Assembly: GCA_016208315.1 (NCBI GenBank)
Contig: JACQYF010000139.1
Coordinates: 1 to 64,000 of the forward strand
DNA length: 64,000 bases
Direction: 5' to 3'
DNA from: Chloroflexota bacterium
GTDB taxonomy: Bacteria > Chloroflexota > Anaerolineae > UBA4142
Positions 24,758 to 33,875 of this stretch are shown here, in pieces. Position 1 is the first letter of the stretch; every line of letters begins with the position of its first letter. Under the pieces are notes generated by a model. The model made no database searches and was not told the DNA's origin. It was given only the letters and a program-made list of their open reading frames with translations. Position numbers and translations under genes: made by a program.

Positions 24758-25159
24758 GAACACAATGCTAACGAGATCCAGACGGAAGAGGCGGAAGCTG
24801 TCCTCATCCAAAAGGAAGGAATTATGCTGAGGTCGAGAGTGATTGATCTTGCTTCCCAGTTTTCAACTGCCAATTCATAAACATCTCGCGCTGCGCGCTA
24901 CGAAAATCTTCTTTAAATGGATCACCGCACGTCTGCGTATGGAGCGGTTTTGATCGGTTGGGATTCATCATATCTCTCGGACTGTATCTTTCTCCCTTGT
25001 CCGAATTAGCAAACATGCAAAAAGTGCTATGGAATCTTTTGGGGAACTGAATAGAACTTTGAATATCCGGGATTCGGTGATATACTATGGTCAAAGATTT
25101 GGCTTTCGCTGTATCCTCGTGAAATCATCCAGATAGATCTAGTCGTAGATAAGGATCTG
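24758..25159. other. Intergenic region before the two-component genes
   Basis: About 400 bases without a recognisable gene. A 90-codon minus-strand frame (24822-25094) shows no known domain or clear ribosome site. Base composition is more AT-rich than the flanks. Promoters for the downstream kinase are expected here but none was convincing. Confidence 0.4.
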
Positions 25160-26260
25160 ATGACCAGCACAAAGATTCCTTCCCCGCAAGGCTCCACATT
25201 CTCTCAAAATCCCACACCGCAGGATCATACTGCACAGAAGCAATTGGACATTGGACCGACCACAAAGGAAAACCACGCCTGGGAATTGCTCCATTCCTCT
25301 CCCGATGGAATCACGTTAATCACTTGGGACGGCACCATCGTTTTTGCAAACGAAACAACCTGCCGTCGCTACGGAAAATCGTTGGACGATTGGATCGGCA
25401 CACGTATCTGGGACTGCATCCCATCTGATAAAGTCGCTCATTGGAATATCATTCTAAAACAAGTCATCGAGGACGGAAAGCCCATCGCTTTTGTTGACCG
25501 AGATAACGAGACCTGGAACAAGATGTTGTTCTATCCCATTCATGATGAGACATCGGTCAAAATGATCGCACTTTACACATCGGATATCACCCAACAAATC
25601 AACGCCGAAGAGAAGTTGAAACGGGTGACATTGCAACTTGTGACACTGCAAGAAGACGAGCGCCGCCGGATTTCCCAGGACTTGCACGATGATATTGGCC
25701 AGAGTATGACGGCGCTGGTTCTTAGTCTAAAAGCGATTGACGGAGCTGTGACCGCAGGTGAGAAAGACATCGGTCAACAAATCAAAGATGCCATTCGCAG
25801 TGTTGAAGCGATCATGAAGCAAGTGCGCCAGGTTTTCTACCAACTCCATCCACCGTCGTTGGACGCGTTGCCACTCGCCCAGGCATTGGAATCTTTTTGC
25901 CGTACCTTTGGGCAACAGACCGGATTGGTTGTGGACTTTAACACTGTGGACCTTCCACCAGTTTCCAACCTTCAGGCAACGGCGTTGTATCGCCTAGTGC
26001 AGGAGGGATTGAATAATGCCGTTAAACACGCGCGTGCCACTTCGGTGTGGGTCAACCTAGATTATGCAGAGGGTGAAGTGAGTTTGTCCGTAGAAGACAA
26101 TGGTCAGGGTTTCAATCCTAAAACCATCGATCGAAACATGGGCTTGCGCGGAATCCGTGACCGCTTTTTGATGTTGAACGGCAGTTTTGACATTGAATCG
26201 GCGCCGGGCAAAGGAACGCGGCTGTTTGGTTCCTTGCCACTCGCCGCGCACATTGGATAA
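25160..26260 (+). CDS. PAS-domain sensor histidine kinase (NarL-partner type)
   Basis: The 366-residue protein is cytoplasmic, with no membrane segment. After a flexible N-terminus of about 40 residues comes a PAS domain (about 40-145, 'SSPDGITLITWDGTIVFANE'). A HisKA_3 domain follows with the phosphorylated H176 in 'RRISQDLHDDIGQS', and then a HATPase domain with 'LYRLVQEGLNNAVKHARA' and 'VEDNGQGFNPKTI'. The signal is unknown; a soluble ligand or redox cue is possible. The response regulator begins three bases after the stop. Confidence 0.9.
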   Translation: MTSTKIPSPQGSTFSQNPTPQDHTAQKQLDIGPTTKENHAWELLHSSPDGITLITWDGTIVFANETTCRRYGKSLDDWIGTRIWDCIPSDKVAHWNIILKQVIEDGKPIAFVDRDNETWNKMLFYPIHDETSVKMIALYTSDITQQINAEEKLKRVTLQLVTLQEDERRRISQDLHDDIGQSMTALVLSLKAIDGAVTAGEKDIGQQIKDAIRSVEAIMKQVRQVFYQLHPPSLDALPLAQALESFCRTFGQQTGLVVDFNTVDLPPVSNLQATALYRLVQEGLNNAVKHARATSVWVNLDYAEGEVSLSVEDNGQGFNPKTIDRNMGLRGIRDRFLMLNGSFDIESAPGKGTRLFGSLPLAAHIG

Positions 26261-26263
26261 AGT

Positions 26264-26929
26264 ATGGCTATGATTCGAGTAGTCGTGGCAGAAGACCACC
26301 ATCTTGTCCGTCAAGGCATCTGTAAGCTTTTAGAGGATGGCGGTGATATTCAGGTGGTGGGGGAGGCAGACAATGGTCGAGATGCGATCACGCTTTCTCG
26401 ATCCTTGCGTCCCGATGTGCTTGTGTTAGATGTCTCTATGCCACAATTGGATGGCTTGGATACGTTAGCAGAATTGAAAGCAACCCTACCCAATCAACAC
26501 GTGGTAATTCTCTCGATGCATGCTGACCTGGGGATTGTGCAGCAAGCACTGCGTAGCGGTGCGCTAGGTTATATCTTGAAACAATCGGTCGCGGGTGAAC
26601 TGTTGGCGGCTGTACGCACCGTCAGTAATGGAAGTGTATACTTGAGTGCTGGCGTTTCTCAGGTATTGACGAGCGGTGTATATGTCGAGAAATCGCAGGG
26701 TTTGCTCGACCGCCTTTCGCCGCGTGAGCGGCAAGTAGTCGAACGTATTGTTGAAGGATATTCGATGAAAGAGATCGCCAACAGCATGCACACGAGTGTC
26801 AAAACCGTAGAGAAACAGAGGCGCGATGCGATGCGTAAGTTAGACGTCGACAACACCGCCAGTCTTGTGCGGGTCAGCTTGGAGCTCGGGCTGACGACCG
26901 GAAAAAAAGGTATCCCCTCAAATGGCTAG
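26264..26929 (+). CDS. NarL/FixJ-family response regulator
   Basis: The 221-residue protein has a receiver domain (about 1-120) with acidic D11 and phospho-acceptor D56 in 'VLVLDVSMPQLDGL' and a C-terminal LuxR-type helix-turn-helix ('LSPRERQVVERIVEGYSMKE', 'IANSMHTSVKTVEKQRRDAM'). It would be phosphorylated by the adjacent kinase and control transcription. Its last bases overlap the FGGY kinase gene, so that gene is probably co-transcribed and possibly autoregulated. An alternative ATG at 26270 would drop two residues. Confidence 0.92.
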   Translation: MAMIRVVVAEDHHLVRQGICKLLEDGGDIQVVGEADNGRDAITLSRSLRPDVLVLDVSMPQLDGLDTLAELKATLPNQHVVILSMHADLGIVQQALRSGALGYILKQSVAGELLAAVRTVSNGSVYLSAGVSQVLTSGVYVEKSQGLLDRLSPRERQVVERIVEGYSMKEIANSMHTSVKTVEKQRRDAMRKLDVDNTASLVRVSLELGLTTGKKGIPSNG

Positions 26930-28415
26930 ATACATCCTCGGCATTGATCAAAGCACGCGCGGAACCAAAGCCGTGATCTTCGATCACGATGCTGGCATCG
27001 TCTCCAGCGCCTATCGTGAGATTACCCAATACTACCCTCAACCCGGCTGGGTGGAACATGATCCCGAGGAAATCTGGAAATCCACTCTCAAGGTTATCGG
27101 CGAAACTCTGAAGAACGGAAGAGTGGCACCAGAGGAAATCGAAGCGATCGGCATTTCTAATCAAATTGGGACAACGATTTTCTGGAACAAGGAAACCGGC
27201 GAGCCAATCGGCAGAGCAATTGTGTGGCAGGACCGGCGAACCCAGCCGATTTGCGAGCGACTTGGAGAGACAGATCAAGCTGGCGTACAAGCCCGAACCG
27301 GGTTGGTTATTGTACCGAATTGGGCAGGAACCAAGATCCGCTGGCTGATGGAGAATGATAAATCGGTACAGAAGGGTATAGCAAGAAGTGAAATACTTTT
27401 CGGGACCATCGATAGCTGGTTGATTTGGAAACTGTCCGGCGGTGCAATCCACGTTACTGACCTGTCGAATGCGGCTTGCACACTCTTGCTCAATGCTCGC
27501 ACACTCACATATGATGAGTGGATGCTCAACGAATTGGCAATCCCGCGCGACATTTTGCCCAACCTATGCAGCTCCAGCGAAATCTACGCTCATACGGACC
27601 CAGATATGTTTTTGGGGGTGCGTATACCGATCGGAGGCGTTGCCACCGACCAGAGTGCAGCGCTCTTTGGACAAGTTTGCTTCAAAGCTGGTATGGCGAA
27701 GACCACTTTTGGCACCGGCTCATCTTTGACTCTGAACATAGGCAACAAATATATCGCACCCGAAAGTGGATTAATAGCCCCGGTGCATTGGGCTATCGGC
27801 GGCAATGTAACGTACGGGCTGGCCGGATGGCACAACGTATCCGGCGGGGTGATTGAATGGCTGAAAGGCGGATTGGGGATTATCCGGAAAGATCGGGAAG
27901 CCGACGGACTTGCCGCCCAAGTCCCGGACACACAAGGCGTTTATTTCGTACCCGCCTTCATGGGTTTGGACGCTCCTTACTCTGATTCCTATGCGCGAGG
28001 AATGATAATAGGCATCACATCTGAGACGAAGAAACACCACATCGCCCGAGCCGCTCTTGAGGCAATAATTTACCAGATCCGCGATTCCTACGAGTTAATG
28101 AAACAAAAATTGGATCTTGAAATCGCAGTTGTCCGCGCCGATGGCGGTGGGGCACAGAGCGATTTTCTGCTGCAGTTCGAAGCCGATATGCTCGGAATCC
28201 CAGTCGAAAGACCTGCGATGACAGAAACGACGGTGCTGGGTGCCGCCTACCTCGCGGGGCTCGCTGTTGGGTATTGGCAATCTCTCGAAGAGATTGCATC
28301 CAAGTGGCGAGTCGAGCGTCGTTTCGATCCGAGCATATCGGTCGACCGCCGGGATTATCTTTATCACGGCTGGCAGAAGGCAATTCGACACGCCACCGGC
28401 TGGCTCAAGGAATAG
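26922..28415 (+). CDS. FGGY-family carbohydrate kinase (glycerol kinase-like)
   Basis: The 497-residue protein has the phosphate-1 motif 'ILGIDQSTRGTKAVIFD', 'GRAIVWQDRRT' and 'GGVATDQSAALFGQVCF' with the catalytic Asp of the FGGY family, then 'AKTTFGTGSSLTLNIG' and a C-terminal 'VVRADGGGAQSDFLLQFEAD'. It resembles glycerol kinase but differs in substrate loops ('STRGTK' instead of 'GTTSSR'), so another polyol or sugar is possible. It overlaps the response regulator by eight bases. A second paralogue lies at 30836-32365. Confidence 0.83.
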   Translation: MARYILGIDQSTRGTKAVIFDHDAGIVSSAYREITQYYPQPGWVEHDPEEIWKSTLKVIGETLKNGRVAPEEIEAIGISNQIGTTIFWNKETGEPIGRAIVWQDRRTQPICERLGETDQAGVQARTGLVIVPNWAGTKIRWLMENDKSVQKGIARSEILFGTIDSWLIWKLSGGAIHVTDLSNAACTLLLNARTLTYDEWMLNELAIPRDILPNLCSSSEIYAHTDPDMFLGVRIPIGGVATDQSAALFGQVCFKAGMAKTTFGTGSSLTLNIGNKYIAPESGLIAPVHWAIGGNVTYGLAGWHNVSGGVIEWLKGGLGIIRKDREADGLAAQVPDTQGVYFVPAFMGLDAPYSDSYARGMIIGITSETKKHHIARAALEAIIYQIRDSYELMKQKLDLEIAVVRADGGGAQSDFLLQFEADMLGIPVERPAMTETTVLGAAYLAGLAVGYWQSLEEIASKWRVERRFDPSISVDRRDYLYHGWQKAIRHATGWLKE

Positions 28416-28546
28416 CCCCCACTAAGAGTCGCCAAGCTCTCTCCAATCTCATTGCATCTCCATGCTTGATTGCAAGCCAGAGAAGCGGTATGCGTCTGGC
28501 TGAAACCAGGTCAATACTCCAATGGAGTATAACCATGCTCTACAGG

Positions 28547-28575
28547 AATCCCCCTCAATGGGGGATTTTGTTTTT
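28547..28575 (+). terminator. Rho-independent terminator after the FGGY kinase
   Basis: AATCCCCC (28547-28554) pairs with GGGGGATT (28560-28567) around TCAAT, followed by TTGTTTTT. This is a typical intrinsic terminator for the kinase-regulator-FGGY operon. Confidence 0.87.
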
Positions 28576-28741
28576 CAATTGGGTCTATTCCCTGATTTCC
28601 TTTCTCTTAAAGCCATGCAATAATTTTCATCAAGTCGCACTAGAAGATTTTTCTCTGGGTTGATTCAGCACACAATGGCGTATGCTCCACCGTGCCTCCT
28701 TGCGTGATCCGATTAACGGACACACATCGGGAGCGATGATG

Positions 28742-28779
28742 AATGCCTGTCAAATGCCATTGTGTATCTGACAGGCATT
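28742..28779. repeat. 11-bp inverted repeat upstream of the hydrolase gene
   Basis: AATGCCTGTCA (28742-28752) and TGACAGGCATT (28769-28779) are exact inverse copies with a 16-base spacer. It lies about 180 bases before the hydrolase start, so it could be a regulator-binding site or a weak terminator. Confidence 0.45.
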
Positions 28780-28960
28780 ATGATTTTCGCGCATGTGGGT
28801 TTCCAGCTCGCCCGAGTCTCACCAAAGAATTACACTCGAGGAGAAAGTATTGTGGTGAAATGGTGCCATAATGCCAAATCTCAGGAAGGAGGTGTGCCAA
28901 GTCTAGCCAATCAGATTAGCAATCATCGATAAACAAATGCAACCCAAAGAGGAGGACGAA

Positions 28961-30754
28961 ATGAACGGCAATTCTAGAAAGTACTGGATTCTGTTGATCG
29001 TTGCACTCGTGCTGATGATCGGCGGTAGCCTGCTCGCTTCGTACATCAACTCGGGCGCCGGAACAGCAACTGTCAAAGAGATCAAAATCCCCGGTACGAA
29101 CGGGTATGTGATCAGCGCTTACTTGTACACGCCCATCGGCGTGACCGCCCAGAAACCTGCACCAGCCATCTTGGCATTTCATGGTTTGAACAACCAAAAG
29201 AACTATATGGCTAACACGGCGCTGGAATTTGCACGCCGAGGTTTTGTGGTGCTCAGCGCGGACATGACGGGTCACGGTTATTCCAACGGGGCGAATGGTG
29301 AGAATTCGCATGGCGGACCGGACGCATTGAAGTACTTGCGCTCACTCGCTGTGGTGGACAAAAACAACCTTGGTCTCGTCGGCATGTCACAGGGAGGATT
29401 TGGTCCGTCAACGGCGGCAGCACAGGCAATTCCGGATGGATACAATTCCATCTTTTACATGGAATCGGAATGCAATGCTCCGGGGAATCCCAACCTAACT
29501 CCCTGCAAGGGTCTCAAGAATGTCGCGTACAATATCGGGACGGCGACCGAGTTGGGCATCATGGTGCTCGTCAATAAAGGTTCGGATGCACCCAAATCAC
29601 AGGTCGTCCAAGCTGTCTTTGGCATCTCAGAGACAGTTCAAGTCGGCAAGTTGTACGGTTCGACTGATAATGGAACGGCACGCATTTTGTATCAACCCCA
29701 TGAAACTCATCCCCAATCGACCGATTGGCCCATCGCGATTGGGAATGCCATCGATTGGATGCAGAGGACGCTGAAGGGGAGCAAAAACATTCCACCATCC
29801 GATCAGATCTGGGGTTGGAAGTTCCTGGGTACTGCGGCGGCTTTGTTCGGTGCATTCCTTTTCTTGTTCGCAATGGGCGCACTGCTCCTCCAAACATCTT
29901 TCTTTGCATCGTTAGCCGAAGCGGTTCCGGCGTACAAGGGTTTCACAGGTATCGGCTGGTGGATTGGCGCGTTGATCACGACGGCTGTGGGTCCGTTGCT
30001 CTACCTGTGGGTTTGGCAGAACATTGGAACTGGTGGCGGTCCCCTTCCTCCCAATGGGCTGTGGCCCCAGAATTTTACAAATGTCTACATGGTCTGGTCG
30101 GTCATCGTTGGCACTATCGCGATCATCCTGATTTTGGTCAATCACTTTGTCTTCACCAAGAAGCAGGGCGCGACCGCTGTCAACTATGGGCTAGCATGGG
30201 AAGGCAAGGGATTGGACTGGGGTAAAATTGTCAAGTCCTTGTTCTTGGCGATTTGCATCTTGTTCCCCTTGTATCTGTTGCTTTTGTTCATCAACAGCGT
30301 ATGGCTGGTTGACTTTCGCGCTTGGGTCGTTGCGCTCATGCCGATGTCGCCGATTCGCTTCCAGGCGTTCTTGGGTTATCTGATCCCATTTGCGATTTAC
30401 TTTGTGCCACAAGGGATCATCTTTGCTGCCTTTGTGCGTATCAACCAGGGCAAAGCCAGTGTGGGGCGCGAAATGTTCGTGAATGCGATCGTCCTAACCC
30501 TGGGGGCACTTGTCTGGGTGCTCATTGCCTATGTGCCACTTTTCTCCGGTGCTGAGATGGTCTTTGGTCCAGGGGCAGCGGGGGGGTTGGGCGCGATCTA
30601 CTACATCCCGCTCCTCGTGCTGTGGCCCCTCGTCGCTTGTCTGTACACGTACTTTTTCCGCAAGACCGGTCGCGTGTACACGGGTGTGTTCCTGGTCACC
30701 TTGTTCATGGTTTGGCTACTGGCGGCGTTTGGCGATTTTGCGTTTGTGCCTTAG
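28961..30754 (+). CDS. Membrane-anchored alpha/beta hydrolase with C-terminal multi-pass domain
   Basis: The 597-residue protein has an N-terminal membrane anchor (about 8-28) and an extracytoplasmic alpha/beta-hydrolase domain: 'APAILAFHGLNNQKNY', 'VLSADMTGHGYSNG' and nucleophile elbow 'GLVGMSQGGFG' (S143), with a probable His in 'PHETHPQST'. About seven or eight membrane helices fill the C-terminal half (from about residue 285). Natural substrates of such fusions are unknown; an ester or lipid is likely. ATG 28961 is preferred over 28937 because AGAGGAGG lies just upstream. It sits between two glycerol-kinase-like genes. Confidence 0.8.
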   Translation: MNGNSRKYWILLIVALVLMIGGSLLASYINSGAGTATVKEIKIPGTNGYVISAYLYTPIGVTAQKPAPAILAFHGLNNQKNYMANTALEFARRGFVVLSADMTGHGYSNGANGENSHGGPDALKYLRSLAVVDKNNLGLVGMSQGGFGPSTAAAQAIPDGYNSIFYMESECNAPGNPNLTPCKGLKNVAYNIGTATELGIMVLVNKGSDAPKSQVVQAVFGISETVQVGKLYGSTDNGTARILYQPHETHPQSTDWPIAIGNAIDWMQRTLKGSKNIPPSDQIWGWKFLGTAAALFGAFLFLFAMGALLLQTSFFASLAEAVPAYKGFTGIGWWIGALITTAVGPLLYLWVWQNIGTGGGPLPPNGLWPQNFTNVYMVWSVIVGTIAIILILVNHFVFTKKQGATAVNYGLAWEGKGLDWGKIVKSLFLAICILFPLYLLLLFINSVWLVDFRAWVVALMPMSPIRFQAFLGYLIPFAIYFVPQGIIFAAFVRINQGKASVGREMFVNAIVLTLGALVWVLIAYVPLFSGAEMVFGPGAAGGLGAIYYIPLLVLWPLVACLYTYFFRKTGRVYTGVFLVTLFMVWLLAAFGDFAFVP

Positions 30755-30773
30755 CGTTTGAGAGTATTTCACC

Positions 30774-30806
30774 AAGCCCGCCTCATGGTTCCCTGGGGCG
30801 GGCTTT
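30774..30806 (+). terminator. Hairpin between hydrolase and second kinase
   Basis: AAGCCCGCC (30774-30782) pairs with GGCGGGCTT (30797-30805). Only three Ts end the stem, so termination may be partial and allow read-through into the kinase gene. Confidence 0.6.
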
Positions 30807-30835
30807 CATTGGCGAGGTGAACAAAAGGAATCTTC

Positions 30836-32365
30836 ATGTCCAAATATGTTGTTGCAATTGAGCAAGGCACAACTAGCACGCGATGTGTGATTTTTGATCA
30901 CAATGGGCGGGTCATCAGTTCCGCCGAGAAGGAACATCGTCAAATCTACCTGCACGCTGGTCGCGTAGAACACAGACCGCTTGAGATTTGGAAGAACACG
31001 GAAGCCGTGATTCGATCTGCGTTGGCTCAGGCAAACATTCAACGTGGCGATAGTGGCGCGGTGGGTGTGGCCACTCAACGCGAGACTACCATCGTCTGGG
31101 ATCGGCGAACTGGGCAACCATACGGCAACGCGATTGTCTGGCAGGATGCGCGCAACAAAAACATCTGTGACGATCTCGCCTCATCGGGTGGACGTGATCG
31201 CTTCCGGTCTCAAGTCGGACTACCTTTGGCGACGTACTTTTCTGGTCCCAAAATCAAATGGATTCTGGGCAATGTGCCGGGAGTACGCATTGCTGCCGAA
31301 CGCGACGAAGCTGTCTTTGGGAATGTGGATACCTGGGAAATCTGGTGGTTGACAGGTGGTCCAAAGGGTGGCGCACATGTCACCGATGTGACCAACGCCA
31401 GCCGCACTATGCTGATGAATTTGAAAACCTTAGACTGGGATGATGAGCTCCTTCGGATCTTTGACATTCCCCGGCAGATGTTGCCGCGAATCGTCCCTTC
31501 GAGCGATCCGCAAACCTGGGGCGCAACCTCAAGGAACGGACCCTTTGGTGACTGCATTCCCGTGTGTGGTGATCTTGGCGATCAGCAGGCGTCCTTGGTC
31601 GGTCAAGCTTGCTTTGGTGTTGGCGAAGTCAAGAATACCTATAGCACGGGCTGTTTCATGCTCTTGAATACAGGCACCGAGCCGGTTCACTCCAAATCTG
31701 GTTTGCTTACGACCGTTGCTTATAAATTCGGAAGCCAGCCGGCGGTTTATGCCCTAGAGGGTGCGATTGCCATGACCGGGGCACTGGTTCGATGGCTCCG
31801 TGACAATCTGGGTATCATCAACAGCGCTCCAGAAATCGAACGCCTAGCGCTGAGTGTCAAGGACAACGGCGGCATCTATTTTGTGCCGCCCATATCAGAT
31901 TTTTATGCTCCCTATTGGGGTTCGGATGCTCGCTGTATGATTAGCGGGATAACTGGCGATGTAAACAAAGGGCATATTGCACGTGCTGTTCTGGAAGCGA
32001 TTGCCTATCAGACGCGCAAAGTGCTTGAGACTATGGAGAAAGATGCGCAGATAGAAATCGAGACACTCAAGGTGGACGGCGCAATGGTTCACAACGATTT
32101 GCTCATGCAATTTCAAACCGACATTTTGGGCTTGCCGCTCGTTCGTCCCAAAATATCTGAGATGGCAGCGCTGGGCGCGGCGTATGCTGCTGGTTTAGCT
32201 ACCGGTTTTTGGTCTGCGTGGAATCCCGATTGCTCCTCGAATGATCTGCCAGCTAATCTATGGACGGACAAGTTCTGGTATCCCCAGATAGGAGCAGCAA
32301 TCCGAGAAGATTTGTATCAGAGCTGGCTGATAGCAATAGAAACTGCGCCGAACCGGTCAATGTGA
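30836..32365 (+). CDS. glpK: Glycerol kinase-like FGGY kinase
   Basis: The 509-residue protein follows glycerol kinase closely: '[19 protein letters not shown]', '[17 protein letters not shown]', '[16 protein letters not shown]' with the catalytic Asp, '[19 protein letters not shown]', '[19 protein letters not shown]' and '[19 protein letters not shown]'. It would make glycerol-3-phosphate from glycerol and ATP (EC 2.7.1.30). The usual Asp of the 'DQGTTS' motif is Glu here ('AIEQGTTS'), and the common 'SGLYAPYW' reads 'SDFYAPYW', so activity or substrate may differ. It follows the membrane hydrolase by 81 bases containing a weak hairpin. Confidence 0.83.
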   Translation: MSKYVVAIEQGTTSTRCVIFDHNGRVISSAEKEHRQIYLHAGRVEHRPLEIWKNTEAVIRSALAQANIQRGDSGAVGVATQRETTIVWDRRTGQPYGNAIVWQDARNKNICDDLASSGGRDRFRSQVGLPLATYFSGPKIKWILGNVPGVRIAAERDEAVFGNVDTWEIWWLTGGPKGGAHVTDVTNASRTMLMNLKTLDWDDELLRIFDIPRQMLPRIVPSSDPQTWGATSRNGPFGDCIPVCGDLGDQQASLVGQACFGVGEVKNTYSTGCFMLLNTGTEPVHSKSGLLTTVAYKFGSQPAVYALEGAIAMTGALVRWLRDNLGIINSAPEIERLALSVKDNGGIYFVPPISDFYAPYWGSDARCMISGITGDVNKGHIARAVLEAIAYQTRKVLETMEKDAQIEIETLKVDGAMVHNDLLMQFQTDILGLPLVRPKISEMAALGAAYAAGLATGFWSAWNPDCSSNDLPANLWTDKFWYPQIGAAIREDLYQSWLIAIETAPNRSM

Positions 32366-32452
32366 TTTTGTTTACGTGACTCTTCAAAAACCATTTCGTG
32401 GCTCTTATTTGCGCGGTTTGCAAAAAAACCGCTCCAAAACGTTCACGTTTTT
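32366..32452. other. Short convergent gap with small hairpin
   Basis: GCGGTTT (32413-32419) and AAACCGC (32426-32432) form a small hairpin that may end transcription between the convergent kinase and oxidoreductase genes. Confidence 0.45.
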
Positions 32453-33082
32453 CTATGAAAACCGCTCCTCCGTCCAAGGATCACCCCTCATGTGGTAGCC
32501 GTAACCCTCCCAAAATCCCGCACGGTCGTTCGCCATGAACTCAATGCCGCGCAACCATTTCGCCGATTTCCAAAAATACAAATGCGGCACGAATAATCGG
32601 AGCGGATACCCGTGATCCGGTTCGAGCGGCTTGTCGTCGTATTTGTACGCAAGCATCGCGTTTTCGTCCGCCAGCATTTCTTCGAGCGGGACGTTCGCGG
32701 TAAAATCAAAATCGCAGTGCGCCATCACGAATTGCGCTTCGGGCTTGGGCTTGACCGTTTCCATCACCCACGACCACGGCACGCCTTCCCAAGGTGTATC
32801 CAGTTTGCTCCACCGCGTCACGCAATGAATATCGCAAACCACGCGCTGGGTCGGCAGCTTTTGAAATTCTTTCCACGTAAATCGCACCGGATTCTCGACC
32901 AGGCCCCAGATTTTCAAATCCCAGTTGAATGGATCGAACCGCGGCACGCCGCCGTAGTGCAGCACCGGAAATTTCTCGGTTAAATATTGGCCAGGTGGAA
33001 GCCGCCCACCTTTGGGGTCAAAGGGTCGTTTGGGATTGGCGCGCTTGAGGCGGCGCACTTTTTCGAGCGGATCATCCGTCAC
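32453..33082 (-). CDS. Sulfite oxidase-like molybdopterin oxidoreductase
   Basis: The 209-residue protein is a compact single-domain member of the sulfite oxidase/YedY-like family. It includes 'NWDLKIWGLVENPVRFTWKE' and 'VVCDIHCVTRWSKLDTPWEG', where the Cys of 'HCVTRWS' is the expected molybdenum ligand, and '[20 protein letters not shown]'. There is no signal peptide, so a cytoplasmic location is likely. GTG 33082 was chosen because GGAGGA lies 7 bases upstream; the open frame continues further but overlaps the divergent gene. A partial copy is found at 24507-24757. Confidence 0.85.
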   Translation of the reverse strand: MTDDPLEKVRRLKRANPKRPFDPKGGRLPPGQYLTEKFPVLHYGGVPRFDPFNWDLKIWGLVENPVRFTWKEFQKLPTQRVVCDIHCVTRWSKLDTPWEGVPWSWVMETVKPKPEAQFVMAHCDFDFTANVPLEEMLADENAMLAYKYDDKPLEPDHGYPLRLFVPHLYFWKSAKWLRGIEFMANDRAGFWEGYGYHMRGDPWTEERFS

Positions 33083-33107
33083 TCGTCGTTCCTCCTTTAC
33101 GCAATTC

Positions 33108-33140
33108 TCGATACGCAATACTTGATACGCAATACGCAGC
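33108..33140. repeat. Short direct repeats
   Basis: GATACGCAATAC occurs twice in tandem two bases apart, followed by a further partial GCA copy, in the divergent gap between the oxidoreductase and uridine kinase genes. It may be a low-complexity repeat or tandem regulator sites. Confidence 0.5.
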
Positions 33141-33210
33141 ATCTTTCTCCAGTATATTCCCCCCCCAACCTTGCTGTCAATCGCCCCTCCCGCTACTCTG
33201 CATGTTTCGT

Positions 33211-33238
33211 TTGTTCCCGCCTCGAATTGTTGTATAAT
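33211..33238 (+). promoter_or_regulatory. Promoter for udk (leaderless)
   Basis: TTGTTC (33211-33216) and a perfect TATAAT (33233-33238) are spaced 16 bases apart. The start codon GTG lies only 6 bases after the -10, so the transcript should begin at or next to the start codon. Confidence 0.75.
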
Positions 33239-33244
33239 AGCATC

Positions 33245-33865
33245 GTGAAACCGGTTCTCATCGGCGTGGCGGGCGGCTCCGGCTCGGGCAAGACGACCGT
33301 CTCGCAGACGATTCTCGGACGTGTTGGCGGCGACCGTATCGCGTACATTCAGCACGACGCGTACTATCGCGACCGCAGCGGCTTGCCATTCGAAGAGCGC
33401 GTGCGGATCAATTACGATCATCCCGACTCGCTCGAGACCGATCTGATGGCCGAGCATTTGAAAGCGCTGCGCGCTGGCGAGGTCGTCGCGCTACCCGTGT
33501 ACGATTTTGCGCGGCACGTCCGCAGGGCTGAGACGCGGCGGATCGAACCGCGTCCCATTATTCTCGTCGAGGGTATCCTGATCTTTGCCGACCGCGCGCT
33601 GCGCGAGATGTTCGACATCAAGATCTTCGTGGACACCGACGCGGACTTGCGCTTTATCCGCCGCTTGCAGCGCGATATTGCCGAGCGCGGCCGCACGCGT
33701 GAATCGGTGGTCGAACAGTATTTGGACACCGTGCGCCCGATGCACCTGGAATTTGTCGAGCCGAGCAAGCGCTACGCCGACGTGATCATTCCGGAGGGCG
33801 GATTCAACACGATTGCGATTGATATGGTCGTGGCGCGCATCAATGCGATGCTTGGAATGGAATGA
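33245..33865 (+). CDS. udk: Uridine kinase
   Basis: The 206-residue protein phosphorylates uridine or cytidine to the monophosphate (EC 2.7.1.48). Motifs: Walker A 'IGVAGGSGSGKTTVSQTIL', 'YIQHDAYYRDRSGLPFEERV', 'NYDHPDSLETDLMAEHL', 'ILVEGILIFADRALREM' and 'RFIRRLQRDIAERGRT'. GTG 33245 fits both homology and the promoter. The pseB-like gene begins ten bases after the stop, so the nucleoside kinase heads the nonulosonic acid operon and may support the UDP/CMP-sugar supply. Confidence 0.92.
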   Translation: MKPVLIGVAGGSGSGKTTVSQTILGRVGGDRIAYIQHDAYYRDRSGLPFEERVRINYDHPDSLETDLMAEHLKALRAGEVVALPVYDFARHVRRAETRRIEPRPIILVEGILIFADRALREMFDIKIFVDTDADLRFIRRLQRDIAERGRTRESVVEQYLDTVRPMHLEFVEPSKRYADVIIPEGGFNTIAIDMVVARINAMLGME

Positions 33866-33875
33866 AGAGGATACT

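Larger units (their letters stand above)
28416..28960. other. Intergenic region with terminator and palindromes
   Basis: This 545-base region contains a 7-bp palindrome (ATACTCC-AAT-GGAGTAT, 28514-28530), a rho-independent terminator (28547-28575) and an 11-bp inverted repeat (28742-28779). The last part must contain the promoter of the membrane hydrolase. No coding region is supported. Confidence 0.5.

Noticed and set aside
24822-25094. Small minus-strand frame of 90 codons
   Set aside because: No domain, no clear ribosome site and no context support it. It is kept only as part of the intergenic description.
32987-33244. N-terminal extension of uridine kinase
   Set aside because: The upstream part overlaps the divergent oxidoreductase gene and the promoter, and kinase homology begins at GTG 33245.
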